Assembly (NCBI RefSeq): GCF_030656115.1 | Contig: NZ_JAUSOO010000190.1 | Span: forward strand, 1-64,000 | Direction of reading: 5' to 3' | From: Hydrogenophaga sp. | GTDB taxonomy: Bacteria; Pseudomonadota; Gammaproteobacteria; Burkholderiales; Burkholderiaceae_C | DNA length: 64,000 bases | Shown: positions 25,433-35,063 of the stretch, one piece after another | How positions within the stretch are numbered: position 1 is the first letter of the stretch | Layout of the letters: every line of letters starts with the position of its first letter | Position numbers and translations under genes: made by a program | The notes under the pieces: generated by a model | Databases searched by the model: none | The model's input: the letters and a program-made list of their open reading frames with translations, nothing else | Told to the model about the DNA's origin: nothing

Positions 25433-27702
25433 TGCACACGACCCAGGGTTCGGGGCGCCACCGTCAGGGTCTTGCCGTCGCTGAACGTCACATCCATCGG
25501 TGTGGTACCTGCGTTGTAAGCCAGGTAGGTTTTGCGACCGTCGGGCTGCTTGAACACCGCGTACAGCAGCGTGTCCGCACGCACGCTGAAGTCGGGCAGA
25601 CCCATTTGCTGGAGGCTCAACAGGAAGTGCAAGGCATGGGTGCGGGTTTCACCCACTTCCACAGAACCCCAACGGTCCCAGCTGGCCAAGGCGGCGGTTG
25701 GATCGGCCAGGGCACCGTACTTGGCAAACACGTCTTGCCATATATCGCGTGGGGGCGGGTTGGGTGGAAGCTTGCCGTATTTTCGGTAGGTCTCCACCTC
25801 AGGACCCAAAGCGTCGAGGTTGCGCTTCACATAACCCGGGTCCACCCCCAGGTAGGTGGACGCCGTGGTGATGGGCAACAGATTGATCCCCTTGATCTGG
25901 CGTGGCTCATCGGTCCACCAGGTGTTGTGGGCGTACTTGCCACCAAACAACATGCTGACTTCGACGTTTTTGTATTCCGGTGCAAACACCAGCCCGTGGA
26001 TGTCAAACCAGTAGAAGTTGATGGCCTCGGTCTCTGCGGTGAACAGGTAAACGCCCAGATCCCGCAGCGCCTTGTTGCCGGTGACCTCGCCCCACAGAAT
26101 CAGCCCCACCCAGGCGTTGATGGCCTCTGAGGACGACTCCTGGTTGTTGCCCCACTCGCCCAGCCCGATACCCGATGCCCATGAATGGCCTTCGTAGGGA
26201 TCGAAGTTGCGCAAAAAGGGAAACGCGGAGCCGCTTCGCTCGGTGGTGGCGATGTCGGCCACCAACAGGTCCACCATGGCGCCCCACTGTTCTTGGGCCG
26301 CCCAGGCCGGATCACGCAGTGCAATTTCAGCGGCGGTGCGAATCCAGTAGCCGTAGGTGAAATGGTGGTCGTTGATCTGGGCAACCTGGAAAAACTCATC
26401 GGGGTAGGCGGCGACAACGCCCAGGCTTTTGTCCAGGTGAAAGTAGCCCTTGGAATTGCCGCCCGAAAACCATTCCTCCATGCGCTTTTGCACCATGGCC
26501 AACAGCTGGTCACGGCCTTCTTGGTCGCCCTGCTGTTCGGCCACATCCATCAGTTTGATGTTGCGCTGAATACCCTTGCCTTGCCAGTAAGGGCCCTGTC
26601 CGTTCTGCAGCATCATGCGGCGGGCGGTTCGCTTGTCGGCTTTGAGCAGATCGTCCAGCTCGGCCGTGCGGGGCGTTCCACCGACCGCTGGCCAGAAGGG
26701 AACAAAACTGCTGTAGGTGTTGGTTTTCTGGAAGCTGTTGGCAGCCAGCACATGGATTTTTCCGCGGATGGTGTCAAACGCTGGGCCCAGCCTGCCTTGT
26801 ACCGAAGCGTTTTGAAACCATTGGTGCGGATACAGCCCGAGCAACGGCCCGTTATCGGGCCCTTCAAGGGTTCGTGTCGTGGCCTTGAAGCTGGTTTCTA
26901 CCTGGCTGCGGCTCGGGTCGTACGTCCACTCCACCCGGGTGTCGGTGATGAACGCATACGCATGGCGGGCGAACAGCTCCAGCGTGGCGGGCTGCGCGTC
27001 GGGCAAAGCGGCGGCAGACAAATAGCCCTTGCCTGCAGGCAAGCGTGCGATCCATTCGGTGGTTGACACCGACTCCCAGGTCACACCTGCCGGTCCAAAC
27101 AAGGCGTAAGACTGGCCACCCACGTGCAGGGCGAGCACACGCGGATCGACCACGGGCAGGCGACTGCCATCCGACGGGAGGCGCACACGCATGTCGCCAC
27201 GGCTGACTTGCATCGACACAAATGGGCTGCCGTGCGCCACGGTCATGAGCCAGTCGTCGACGCCACGGGCCATGGAGATATCGATCGACCAATCACCGGC
27301 TTTGGCCAGCTTGGCAGGCCCCGGCTCGAACGCAGTGGGCGTGAACAGCAACGGGTTTTTGTGCGGGTAGTGCACCTCCACATCGCGCCGCACCGTGGGC
27401 ACGATCTCTTTGCCGGGCAGCGCCATCTCAAAACCCGCAGCGGTGGGTTTCACCGACAGCGGGTGCGCAAAGATGGCCTCGGGTGTGGAATTGAAGATCA
27501 GCGTGGAATACCACTGGTTGGTTTGCGCAGCGGTCTTCAGCATGGCTTCGGTGCGCATGGGTGCCGAAGGCATGGGTTTGTCACTGCCCTTGGGTGTCAG
27601 AAAGTAGGTACCCGCACCCGCTTTCACCGGCTGGGCCGAGGCCGCACCGAGGCTTGCGCATCCCATCAGGAAAGCCAATTGGCAAGCATGGATAAATCTC
27701 AT
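25429..27702 (-). CDS. GH81 endo-beta-1,3-glucanase, secreted
   Basis: A 757-aa enzyme with a signal peptide (cleavage near ASAQ, about residue 23). Family GH81 hallmarks are NDHHFTYGYW (444-453), GHSWASGI (505-512) and the catalytic NNQESSSEA (519-527, with E521 and E525). GH81 enzymes are inverting endo-beta-1,3-glucanases acting on long laminarin, curdlan or fungal glucan. The start has AAGGA 8 nt upstream. It heads a two-gene operon with the GH16 lipoprotein; a LacI operator lies 45-58 nt before the start. The protein is probably periplasmic or released, since there is no lipid cysteine. Confidence 0.93.
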   Translation of the reverse strand: MRFIHACQLAFLMGCASLGAASAQPVKAGAGTYFLTPKGSDKPMPSAPMRTEAMLKTAAQTNQWYSTLIFNSTPEAIFAHPLSVKPTAAGFEMALPGKEIVPTVRRDVEVHYPHKNPLLFTPTAFEPGPAKLAKAGDWSIDISMARGVDDWLMTVAHGSPFVSMQVSRGDMRVRLPSDGSRLPVVDPRVLALHVGGQSYALFGPAGVTWESVSTTEWIARLPAGKGYLSAAALPDAQPATLELFARHAYAFITDTRVEWTYDPSRSQVETSFKATTRTLEGPDNGPLLGLYPHQWFQNASVQGRLGPAFDTIRGKIHVLAANSFQKTNTYSSFVPFWPAVGGTPRTAELDDLLKADKRTARRMMLQNGQGPYWQGKGIQRNIKLMDVAEQQGDQEGRDQLLAMVQKRMEEWFSGGNSKGYFHLDKSLGVVAAYPDEFFQVAQINDHHFTYGYWIRTAAEIALRDPAWAAQEQWGAMVDLLVADIATTERSGSAFPFLRNFDPYEGHSWASGIGLGEWGNNQESSSEAINAWVGLILWGEVTGNKALRDLGVYLFTAETEAINFYWFDIHGLVFAPEYKNVEVSMLFGGKYAHNTWWTDEPRQIKGINLLPITTASTYLGVDPGYVKRNLDALGPEVETYRKYGKLPPNPPPRDIWQDVFAKYGALADPTAALASWDRWGSVEVGETRTHALHFLLSLQQMGLPDFSVRADTLLYAVFKQPDGRKTYLAYNAGTTPMDVTFSDGKTLTVAPRTLGRVQ

Positions 27703-27746
27703 ATCAGCATCCTTTTATCGGGTCAAACAGCTTCGCCAGATCATAA

Positions 27747-27760
27747 TGAAAGCGCTTTCA
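27747..27760. promoter_or_regulatory. LacI-family operator, site 2 (GH81-GH16)
   Basis: TGAAAGCGCTTTCA, perfect palindrome 45 nt upstream of the GH81 start. On the - strand a TATGAT lies just after it, so the operator would fall inside the promoter. Confidence 0.85.
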
Positions 27761-27904
27761 AATTGCACGACAAGGATTACCCGTAATGGTTTACCCGGCC
27801 TGCCGGGTGACGCCCAAGGCATTCATGGAACGGCGCAAAAGGGCACGGGGCGCAATTCGCACAGACGCGCAACGACCTAAGGGAAAACACGGGGACGGTA
27901 ACCG

Positions 27905-27934
27905 TTGACGATCGTTGCATGCATTCCCTACACT
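27905..27934 (+). promoter_or_regulatory. Sigma-70 promoter of the porin gene
   Basis: TTGACG (27905-27910) and TACACT (27929-27934) are 18 nt apart, immediately upstream of LacI operator site 3. The 276-bp region 27703-27978 is a shared divergent promoter region with no gene. Confidence 0.6.
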
Positions 27935-27936
27935 TG

Positions 27937-27950
27937 TGAAAGCGCTTTCA
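27937..27950. promoter_or_regulatory. LacI-family operator, site 3 (porin)
   Basis: TGAAAGCGCTTTCA, perfect palindrome starting 2 nt after the -10, so it would cover the transcription start of the porin-GH17 transcript. It is 190 bp from site 2, which allows DNA looping between the divergent promoters. Confidence 0.85.
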
Positions 27951-27978
27951 ATGTACGCACCAACGGACGGGCACCGAT

Positions 27979-29337
27979 ATGAAACCTCAATCACATTTAC
28001 ACAAACCTCATACCCAGGCCGTTCGGTCAGCCTGGGCGGCCAGCCGCGGGCTGGTGATCGGTGCTTGCGCTGCCACCGTCGGCCTGGGCATGGCGAGCAC
28101 CGTGCATGCACTTGAATTTGGACCCGACGGCATGTTCAGCCTGAACGGGTTTGGTGAGGTGACCGTGACACGCGCCAACAACCAATGCCCTGCCTCCACA
28201 TGCCAGATCAGCCCCGAAGAAAACCGCCATCTTCCGTGGGCAGATGCGGTACTGCCCGGACAACCGCTGTCACGCAAAGACAGCAACTTCAACCAGGCCC
28301 AGCTGTGGCTGGGTGCCAAATACGATCTGGGCAATGGTTTCAAAACCAAGGCCACACTGAGCCAGAACTGGCGCGACGGAAAGGAAGACACACCCGGTTT
28401 CTGGCGCGAAAAAAACATCGCGTTGAGCCATGAGGAGTACGGCATCCTCACCGTGGGGCACATGCTCACGCGCACCTGGCAATTCTCCGACTACCCCTTT
28501 GGCACCAACATTGGACTGTCCTATGCATGGGCAGGCACGGGCGCAGGCTACCGCAACCTGACCAACGCGGTGCGCTACACGTCCCGGGTGTTTGACGTGG
28601 CCGAAGGCGACTTGGTGCTGGAAGCCACCTACGACGGGGGAAACAAAGACTTCAAGATCAACAAACCACGATTTCTTGAACTCTGGGCCCACTACGGCAA
28701 AGGGGATTTGTCGCTGGACATGATGTACCAGGACACCCGCAACGGCACACCGAGTGCCTTTGGCGCAGCGGTGTTCAGTGGCCCGTTTTACGACGCGGCA
28801 GCCGATGGCAAACTGGGCAATTCCGGGCAGAGTGTGGCGCTGGTTCAAGCCGTCTACCAGTTGAATCCGAAGATTGAGCTCTCGGGTGCGGTGCGCCGCA
28901 ACCGATGGAGTGGTGCTTATGCAGCGGCAGCGCTGCCTGGACCACGCTGGAACTTTCCTTTCAACATCGATTGGTTTGGCTCCGTCAATGGTGTCCCACA
29001 TCCAGGCTATTCCGCAACGTCGACCGATATGTCGCTGGGCGCACGTTACCGCATGGACAAATGGACCTTTGCCACTGGCGTGGCCTATCTGGGCAAAGCC
29101 CGCACCGCCAACCCCAGCGAACGCGGGCAAAGCAACAGCGCACTGATCAACACCCTGCAGGCCACCTACGCCTACGGTAACGGGCTGGAGTTTTCAATTT
29201 TTGGCGGAATGATTCATTACCGCCTCAAGGGTCTGGCACCGCTGTCCATGCCGTCCAACGCCATGGTCAATGGCATCGACTCGCGCGTGACCAAGGCCGG
29301 CAACTGGTTTGGCGTTGGCGCCAAGTATGCGTTCTGA
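27979..29337 (+). CDS. Outer-membrane porin, probable beta-glucan oligosaccharide channel
   Basis: A 452-aa protein with a long signal peptide ending near STVHA (about residue 44) and a C-terminal KYAF whose terminal Phe is typical of outer-membrane barrels. Alternating strands with aromatic girdles run through the protein (for example NQAQLWLGAKYDLGNGFKTKATLSQNW). It resembles Gram-negative general or sugar porins rather than a TonB receptor, and no SusC-like gene is present. With its LacI operator and glucanase neighbours it most likely passes laminari-oligosaccharides into the periplasm. Exact porin subfamily not identified. Confidence 0.8.
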   Translation: MKPQSHLHKPHTQAVRSAWAASRGLVIGACAATVGLGMASTVHALEFGPDGMFSLNGFGEVTVTRANNQCPASTCQISPEENRHLPWADAVLPGQPLSRKDSNFNQAQLWLGAKYDLGNGFKTKATLSQNWRDGKEDTPGFWREKNIALSHEEYGILTVGHMLTRTWQFSDYPFGTNIGLSYAWAGTGAGYRNLTNAVRYTSRVFDVAEGDLVLEATYDGGNKDFKINKPRFLELWAHYGKGDLSLDMMYQDTRNGTPSAFGAAVFSGPFYDAAADGKLGNSGQSVALVQAVYQLNPKIELSGAVRRNRWSGAYAAAALPGPRWNFPFNIDWFGSVNGVPHPGYSATSTDMSLGARYRMDKWTFATGVAYLGKARTANPSERGQSNSALINTLQATYAYGNGLEFSIFGGMIHYRLKGLAPLSMPSNAMVNGIDSRVTKAGNWFGVGAKYAF

Positions 29338-29386
29338 CGCCTGTCAACGGCCAACGCACCCCATGACGTTCACAGGACTCAACACC

Positions 29387-31132
29387 ATGTCTATCTCTTT
29401 GAAACAACTTGCACGTGCCGCTGCGGCCGTGCTCACGGCATCGCTGATCGCCGCCTGCGGCGGTGGCGGTGTGACCAGCACGGCACCCTCACCCACGGCG
29501 GTATCCGTGAGCAACCCGCGCGCGCTGCCCGCCGAATACCTGGCCCGCCAGGCCGTGGCCTACAGCCCATTCAGATCCGGAAATCGGGACACGGAAACCA
29601 TCACGACAGCCATGGTCAAAGAAGATCTGGACTTGCTGGTTCAAGGCAACATGCGTCTGATCCGCTTGTTTGACAGCTCCGACAAAGTAGCCAAATTGGT
29701 TCTGGATGTCATCGCCGACAACAACCTGGACATCAAAGTTCAACTGGGCGCCTACGTCAACTCGTTCAAATACGTGGCCAACCCTTACACCCAGGAAGAG
29801 ATCAAAGCAGGGAATGGACGCGAGCTGGACCGTGCTGTGGCGTTGGCCACAAACGCCAAATACAAAGACACCATCCTGGCGGTGAGTGTGGGCAACGAGA
29901 CGATGGTCAACTGGTCCATCGTGCCCATCGATCCGGCCGATATGGCGGTTTACATCAAATACGTCAGAGACCGTGTGACCCAACCCGTCACCACCGACGA
30001 CAACTTCCTGTTCTTCTCCAACCCGATTCCCAAAGTCATCACCGACCAGATTGACTTTGCGGCCATTCACGCTTACCCCAACATCGACACGGAGTTTCCG
30101 GAAAGCCCCTTTTATTGGGACTGGAAACAATTGAGCGTACCACCCGGTCCGGCGCGTGCGGCGGCCATGATGGACGCCAGCATCGTCGAACTGAAAAAAC
30201 AATACCAAGGTTCACGCGATGCGCTCGACAGCATGGGTCTTGGCAAGATGCCGATCGTGATCGGAGAAACCGGCTGGAAAGCCCGCATCACCGGCGATCA
30301 GACTTTGCGCGCCCACCCGGTCAATCAAAAAATGTATTTTCAGCGTCTGGAGACGTGGCGCCAGGAAAGTCGGGTGAGCGGTACCGGCCCGGCCAACATC
30401 ATTTACTTTGAAGCCTTTGACGAACCCTGGAAGCAAAGTGACGACGGTTGGGGTTTGTTCAACGTGAACCGCAAGGCCCGCTATGTGGTTCAAAACCTGT
30501 ATCCGCAAAGCCTGTGGGAAAGCACAACCCTCAAGGACACCGACGCGGTGTACTTTGTACCGCCCACCATCAACGAGCCTTTCGCGGGCAATCAGTTCAC
30601 CCTGTATTCAGATGCCCCGACAGCAGCGCCCGTGGCAGGTTACAACCTCGATGCATTTGACGGCACGACAGCGCCCAGAAATCTGGCCGACACGTCCACA
30701 TTTGCCCCAGGTGACGGCAGCGTCAGCATGTCCATCACGCCGGCACCGGCCAACTACGGGTGGGGACTGCTGTACAACCCCCAGGTCTCACGCACAACCC
30801 AAAACCTCTCGGCTTTCGGCTTTGTCAATGCGTCGATCAACACCACCTACCCTGGCAAGATCGAGTTCGGCCTTTCCACGCTGGACGCAGATGGCAATGC
30901 ACAAGAGGCTTTTGTGCAATTTGGCAACGGCGAGTACGGCTATTGCAACACCGGCGCCTGGTGTCGGGTGTCCATTCCGTTGAGCGTCTTCAAGGCGAAA
31001 AATCCGAAGCTTGATTTCCGCCTCGTGGTGAATCCTTTCTACATCGCGGATCGGTACACCTTTACCGGCAAGGATCTGAACTCGAACATCAGGACCCCGC
31101 TGAACGTGGACGGGATTCACTGGGCCCGCTGA
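29387..31132 (+). CDS. GH17 beta-1,3-glucanase/transglycosylase lipoprotein with C-terminal accessory domain
   Basis: A 581-aa lipoprotein (IAAC, C24, then GGGG). The GH17 TIM barrel spans about 50-410: acid/base in SVGNETMV (E171) and nucleophile in VIGETGW (E294). A beta-rich domain at about 420-581 looks like a carbohydrate-binding module. I start at the ATG at 29387, which gives a clean lipoprotein signal and has AGGA upstream. It follows the porin by 49 nt, so shares LacI operator site 3, and a strong terminator follows. GH17 members are endo-beta-1,3-glucanases or glucanosyltransferases; the choice cannot be made by eye. Confidence 0.88.
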   Translation: MSISLKQLARAAAAVLTASLIAACGGGGVTSTAPSPTAVSVSNPRALPAEYLARQAVAYSPFRSGNRDTETITTAMVKEDLDLLVQGNMRLIRLFDSSDKVAKLVLDVIADNNLDIKVQLGAYVNSFKYVANPYTQEEIKAGNGRELDRAVALATNAKYKDTILAVSVGNETMVNWSIVPIDPADMAVYIKYVRDRVTQPVTTDDNFLFFSNPIPKVITDQIDFAAIHAYPNIDTEFPESPFYWDWKQLSVPPGPARAAAMMDASIVELKKQYQGSRDALDSMGLGKMPIVIGETGWKARITGDQTLRAHPVNQKMYFQRLETWRQESRVSGTGPANIIYFEAFDEPWKQSDDGWGLFNVNRKARYVVQNLYPQSLWESTTLKDTDAVYFVPPTINEPFAGNQFTLYSDAPTAAPVAGYNLDAFDGTTAPRNLADTSTFAPGDGSVSMSITPAPANYGWGLLYNPQVSRTTQNLSAFGFVNASINTTYPGKIEFGLSTLDADGNAQEAFVQFGNGEYGYCNTGAWCRVSIPLSVFKAKNPKLDFRLVVNPFYIADRYTFTGKDLNSNIRTPLNVDGIHWAR

Positions 31133-31149
31133 GCAAGCACCATCCCCTG

Positions 31150-31186
31150 CGGCGTTCTGTCCTTGGGACGGGACGCCGTTTTTTTT
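31150..31186 (+). terminator. Rho-independent terminator between GH17 lipoprotein and GH30 genes
   Basis: CGGCGT...ACGCCG stem with inner TGTCC/GGACG pairs (31150-31178) followed by eight T. It is only 18 nt before the GH30 start, so GH30 depends on read-through or a promoter inside the lipoprotein gene. Confidence 0.85.
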
Positions 31187-31203
31187 CGTCCTCGACACAC
31201 ACC

Positions 31204-32532
31204 ATGCGCACTTTCATCACCTCACGCGACAGCGACCAGCGCCTGAGCGAACAAACGTTCATTCCCGCTGTGGAGCACACCGACAACCTCGCCTCGGTCT
31301 GGATCGATCCCGCACGCCGCTTCCAGACGATGGAGGGATTTGGAGGCGCCTTTACCGAAGCGGCGGCCGTTCGCTGGCAAAGTCTCAGCCCCGCACAACA
31401 AGAAGCTTTGTTGCAGGCTTACTTTGGACACCCCCATGGCCACGGCTACACGCTGTGCCGCGTGCACATGAACAGCTGCGACTTTGCCCTGGGCAACTAC
31501 GCCCACGCCGACACGCCGGGTGACACAGCCCTGAAGCACTTCAGCATCGCCCGCGACGAGCAAGCCCTGCTCCCATTCATTCAAGCAGCGCAACGGGTGG
31601 CCCATCGTCAGATCCAGCTGCTGGTGTCACCGTGGAGCCCACCCGCCTGGATGAAGACCAACGGACAGATGAACCAGGGTGGCCAACTGCGGCCTGAACA
31701 CCGGAGCGCCTGGGCCCGCTGTTACGTGAAATTCATTCAAGCCTATGCCGCGCACGGCGTTCCCGTGTGGGGCGTGTCGGTGCAAAACGAGCCAGCAGCC
31801 ACACAGCGTTGGGACTCGTGTATTTACAGCGCTGAAGAAGAACGAGATTTCGTGCGCGACCACCTGGGCCCCGAACTGGCAGCGGCCGGTCTGGGCCATG
31901 TGCGCATCGTCATCTGGGACCACAACCGCGACCTGATGGTGGAACGCGCCGGCACGGTGTACGCCGATCCCGAAGCCGCCAAGTACGTCTGGGGCACCGG
32001 CTTTCACTGGTACGGTGAAGACCACTTCGACCATGTGCAGCTGCTGCACGACGCCTGGCCCGACAAACACCTGTTGTTCACCGAGGGCTGCCAGGAAGGC
32101 GGACCACACACCGGCTCCTGGGCACTGGGCGAGCGCTACGCGCGCTCCATGATCCATGACATCAACCGCTGGACCGTGGGCTGGATCGACTGGAACCTGC
32201 TGCTGGACACACAAGGTGGGCCCAACCATGTGGGCAACTATTGCAGCGCACCCATTCTGGTGGACCCCGACCACGATCGATTTGAACGGCAAAGCTCCTA
32301 CCACTACATCGGACACTTTGCGCGCTTTGTACAGCCCGGCGCCCAACGTATCTTGTGCGCATCGACCCGCGAGGCGCTGGAGGCCACGGCGTTCGTCAAC
32401 CCCGACGGTGGCGTGGTGGTGGTCGCCATGAACCGCACCAAGCAGCCACTGCCGTTTTCACTGAATACCGGTGGCCACCGGCACCTGACCGTGTTGCCCG
32501 CGCGGTCGATCGCGACGTTGTTGTTGCCTTAA
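31204..32532 (+). CDS. GH30 glycoside hydrolase (beta-1,6-glucanase or beta-glucosidase), no signal peptide
   Basis: A 442-aa GH30 enzyme. The N-terminal MEGFGGAFTEAAA, the SPWSPPAWMKTN motif and the acid/base in VSVQNEPAA (E196) are diagnostic; the nucleophile is in LLFTEGCQE (E294). The C-terminus has the beta-sandwich seen in GH30. No signal peptide or membrane segment is present, so it should be cytoplasmic. GH30 subfamilies 1 and 3 cut beta-1,6-glucan or glucosides, so it may remove the beta-1,6 branches of imported laminarin fragments. The gene lies 71 nt after the GH17 lipoprotein, beyond a terminator. It converges on the fusion-transporter operon; the 101 bp between show nothing. Confidence 0.88.
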   Translation: MRTFITSRDSDQRLSEQTFIPAVEHTDNLASVWIDPARRFQTMEGFGGAFTEAAAVRWQSLSPAQQEALLQAYFGHPHGHGYTLCRVHMNSCDFALGNYAHADTPGDTALKHFSIARDEQALLPFIQAAQRVAHRQIQLLVSPWSPPAWMKTNGQMNQGGQLRPEHRSAWARCYVKFIQAYAAHGVPVWGVSVQNEPAATQRWDSCIYSAEEERDFVRDHLGPELAAAGLGHVRIVIWDHNRDLMVERAGTVYADPEAAKYVWGTGFHWYGEDHFDHVQLLHDAWPDKHLLFTEGCQEGGPHTGSWALGERYARSMIHDINRWTVGWIDWNLLLDTQGGPNHVGNYCSAPILVDPDHDRFERQSSYHYIGHFARFVQPGAQRILCASTREALEATAFVNPDGGVVVVAMNRTKQPLPFSLNTGGHRHLTVLPARSIATLLLP

Positions 32533-32633
32533 AACACACCCGGCGAACCCACCGGAGTGGCGCTGGGACGCGCTCTGCGCATGGGTTGGTCCGAGTCCAC
32601 ACCATGCGCTGCGCCATGCCGGGGGCTCTGCCT

Positions 32634-34991
32634 TCAAGCCCCGTACTTGGGCTGCTCGTCCTTGTCCCACAAGCCCCACTGCGCCCCCAGTTCGCCTTCC
32701 TGACGTGACTTCCAGGGCTCGTCGAACGATGAGAAGTAGAACAGCTTGACCCCTTCGCTGCGAGCCCATTGCTGAACCTCGACAAAGTAGCGCATGGCGT
32801 TGTCAGCAGATGGCACGGCCGAGGCCACCGCCTGCCCGTTCCCCGGCCAACCCGTTTCCGTGACGATCACGCGCTTGTCACCTCCCGCCGCTTGCACCAG
32901 CCCCACCATGCGGCGCAGGTACTGAGGGGCCATGGTGATGTCAACGCCTTCCCAGAAGGGGTAACAGTTGGGCAGCAACACGTCGCAGGCCGCCGTGAGC
33001 GCCGGGCGTTCCAGGAACTGGTAATAGGCATCGACGCAACCCACGGGCACGTCTTGCGGCACGGCGGCCCGGACCCGACGGATGTACGCCAGCAGTTCGG
33101 CCTCTGGCAGCTCTTCGCGCAGCAGCACCTCGTTGCCCACCACCGCGATGTTGACCAGCCCTTGTTGGGCGAGTGCCACCAGGGCTTCTATCTCGCGCTC
33201 GTTGCGCTCACGGTCTTGGCTGATCCAGGCACCCGCCATGGTCTTCAATCCTTTGACACGGGCCAGGCCGGGAATGAGCTCGTGACCTTCGGTGCAGGCG
33301 AAGGACCGCACCCACCGCGTGTGGGGGGCGACCAGCTCCATGCGTCTGCGGATGTTGTGTTCCAAAAGGGTGTCGCCCACGCCCTGCCCTTCGGTGTAGG
33401 CGCTGAAGCACAAACCGTACACACCGTTGTGCAGTTGCTCGGCATACAGCCCGCTGATTTGTGCAGCGGTCTTGCTGGACAGGGGCGCGCCGGGCATGGC
33501 AGGCAGGTGCAGGCCGTGCTCCTCCAGCCAGGGCCGCACCCCTGAGCCCTGGGACGAAGTGACCGCCGCACGCCGTTTGCGCCGTGCGAGCTCGGCATGC
33601 ACCTCGGTGGCCCGCGCCTCGTCCAGGTCGTAATCGCGCATGATCCACATGGCCAGCAGCGTCCCAAAGATGGGCACGCCGGAGTAGAACAACCGCAGCC
33701 CGTCCACAGCCCCAGCGGGCTGCACGGCAGCACCCGGCGAGAACGCAACCCAGCTCATGATGGCGCCGCTGAGCAGGCCGGCGATGGCGAAACCGAACTT
33801 GACCATCCACCAGTAGATGGCGCCAAAGATACCCTCGCGCCGCTTGCCGGTGGCCAGTTCGTCGAGGTCGCACACGTCCGCCGTCATGGACATCATCAAC
33901 GTGAACAGACCACCAATGCCGAACGAGAAAAACGGCAGCGCGAACATGAACATGTAGGGCTTGCCCGGGATCATCAGAAACCACAGCAACACGTAGCCCA
34001 CGAGGGAAATGCCCTGCGACAGCATGAAGGCATTTTTCTTGCCCATCTTCCGGGACATCCACGCCACCGTGGGAATGACCGCGAAGGTGGTGATCAGCGC
34101 GCCAATGCTGCCAAACAGCGTGGGCCAGATGCCGGCCGCCGGCGCATTGCCCTGAAACAGGTGGTAGACCACGATGAAGAACGAAAACGCCGCCACCGTG
34201 TTGAAAGCGTTGAAGATCAGGAAGGTGGAGAAGCAGAGTTTGCGAAAGGGTTTGATGCGCAAGGCATCTTTGAAGCCGCTGACAATCTCCCGCATGCCGC
34301 CACCGACATTGGCCCAGTTCAGCGGGATCAGATGGGTGTCATCTTTTGTGGATCGGCTGGGCAGGAACAGCGCTGGAACCATGGCCAGCAGCATGCAGAC
34401 GATGCCGACGCCGACCGACAAGGTGCGCGTGGCCGTGTCGGCGTTTTCGAACCAGCCCGGGTCGTACATCACGACCCAGAACCAGGGCGCAATCACCCAG
34501 GCCCACTGACCGATCCACTGCGCCACCGCCATGATGCTGGTGCGCTCGTGGAAGTCGTCGCTCATCTCGTAGCCCATGGCCACATAGGGGATGCTGAACA
34601 ACGTGAGGCCGGTGTAGAACACCAGCGACCAGCACAGGAAGTAGATGAAGTTGTAGGCCACGCCGTTTTCGCGGTGGAGCTGCCACATCGCAATGAAAGA
34701 GATGCCCATCACGATGGCGCCGATGAGCACGTACTGCTTGCGCCGGCCCCAGGTGGAGCGCGTGTTGTCGGAAATGAAACCCATGATCGGGTCGGTGACC
34801 GAATCGAAGACCCGCGGCAGAAAGAACAACACGCCCCACATCCACGCAGGGAAGCCCAGATCCTGCACCAGCACCACCATGAAAATGCCCAGCGCCGCCG
34901 GGAACATCTGGTTGGCCAGCATGCCCAGTCCAAAGGCAACCTTCTGCCCGAATGGGATCTTGTGCGCTGAAGTGGCGACGGGTTGGGTCAT
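32634..34991 (-). CDS. GPH-family MFS transporter fused to a cytoplasmic GH17 domain
   Basis: One uninterrupted 785-aa frame. Residues 1-452 are a sugar:cation symporter of the glycoside-pentoside-hexuronide (MelB-like) family: 12 predicted spans, with PRVFDSVTDPIMGFISDNTRS near 59-79 and MTADVCDLDELATGKRREGIFGA near 369-391. A charged linker (453-514) leads to a complete GH17 domain (515-785) with acid/base VVGNEVLLRE (E621) and nucleophile VTETGWP (E712). Since GPH C-termini face the cytoplasm, the hydrolase should sit at the inner mouth of the transporter. The GH17 part is clearly paralogous to the separate 333-aa GH17 encoded in the same operon. It is last in the nine-gene operon. I infer import of laminari-oligosaccharides coupled to immediate cleavage or transglycosylation; coupling itself is unproven. 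Confidence 0.9.
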   Translation of the reverse strand: MTQPVATSAHKIPFGQKVAFGLGMLANQMFPAALGIFMVVLVQDLGFPAWMWGVLFFLPRVFDSVTDPIMGFISDNTRSTWGRRKQYVLIGAIVMGISFIAMWQLHRENGVAYNFIYFLCWSLVFYTGLTLFSIPYVAMGYEMSDDFHERTSIMAVAQWIGQWAWVIAPWFWVVMYDPGWFENADTATRTLSVGVGIVCMLLAMVPALFLPSRSTKDDTHLIPLNWANVGGGMREIVSGFKDALRIKPFRKLCFSTFLIFNAFNTVAAFSFFIVVYHLFQGNAPAAGIWPTLFGSIGALITTFAVIPTVAWMSRKMGKKNAFMLSQGISLVGYVLLWFLMIPGKPYMFMFALPFFSFGIGGLFTLMMSMTADVCDLDELATGKRREGIFGAIYWWMVKFGFAIAGLLSGAIMSWVAFSPGAAVQPAGAVDGLRLFYSGVPIFGTLLAMWIMRDYDLDEARATEVHAELARRKRRAAVTSSQGSGVRPWLEEHGLHLPAMPGAPLSSKTAAQISGLYAEQLHNGVYGLCFSAYTEGQGVGDTLLEHNIRRRMELVAPHTRWVRSFACTEGHELIPGLARVKGLKTMAGAWISQDRERNEREIEALVALAQQGLVNIAVVGNEVLLREELPEAELLAYIRRVRAAVPQDVPVGCVDAYYQFLERPALTAACDVLLPNCYPFWEGVDITMAPQYLRRMVGLVQAAGGDKRVIVTETGWPGNGQAVASAVPSADNAMRYFVEVQQWARSEGVKLFYFSSFDEPWKSRQEGELGAQWGLWDKDEQPKYGA

Positions 34992-35063
34992 GATTGGCTT
35001 TCTGTGGTGCGGTGTGCTGCGTGCTGGGCCATCTGATGGCGCGGGTGGCGAGATCGGCTGCCG

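Noticed and set aside
33597..34970. A 457-codon open frame on the + strand
   Set aside because: Antisense to the transporter part of the GH17 fusion; composition is typical of a shadow frame.
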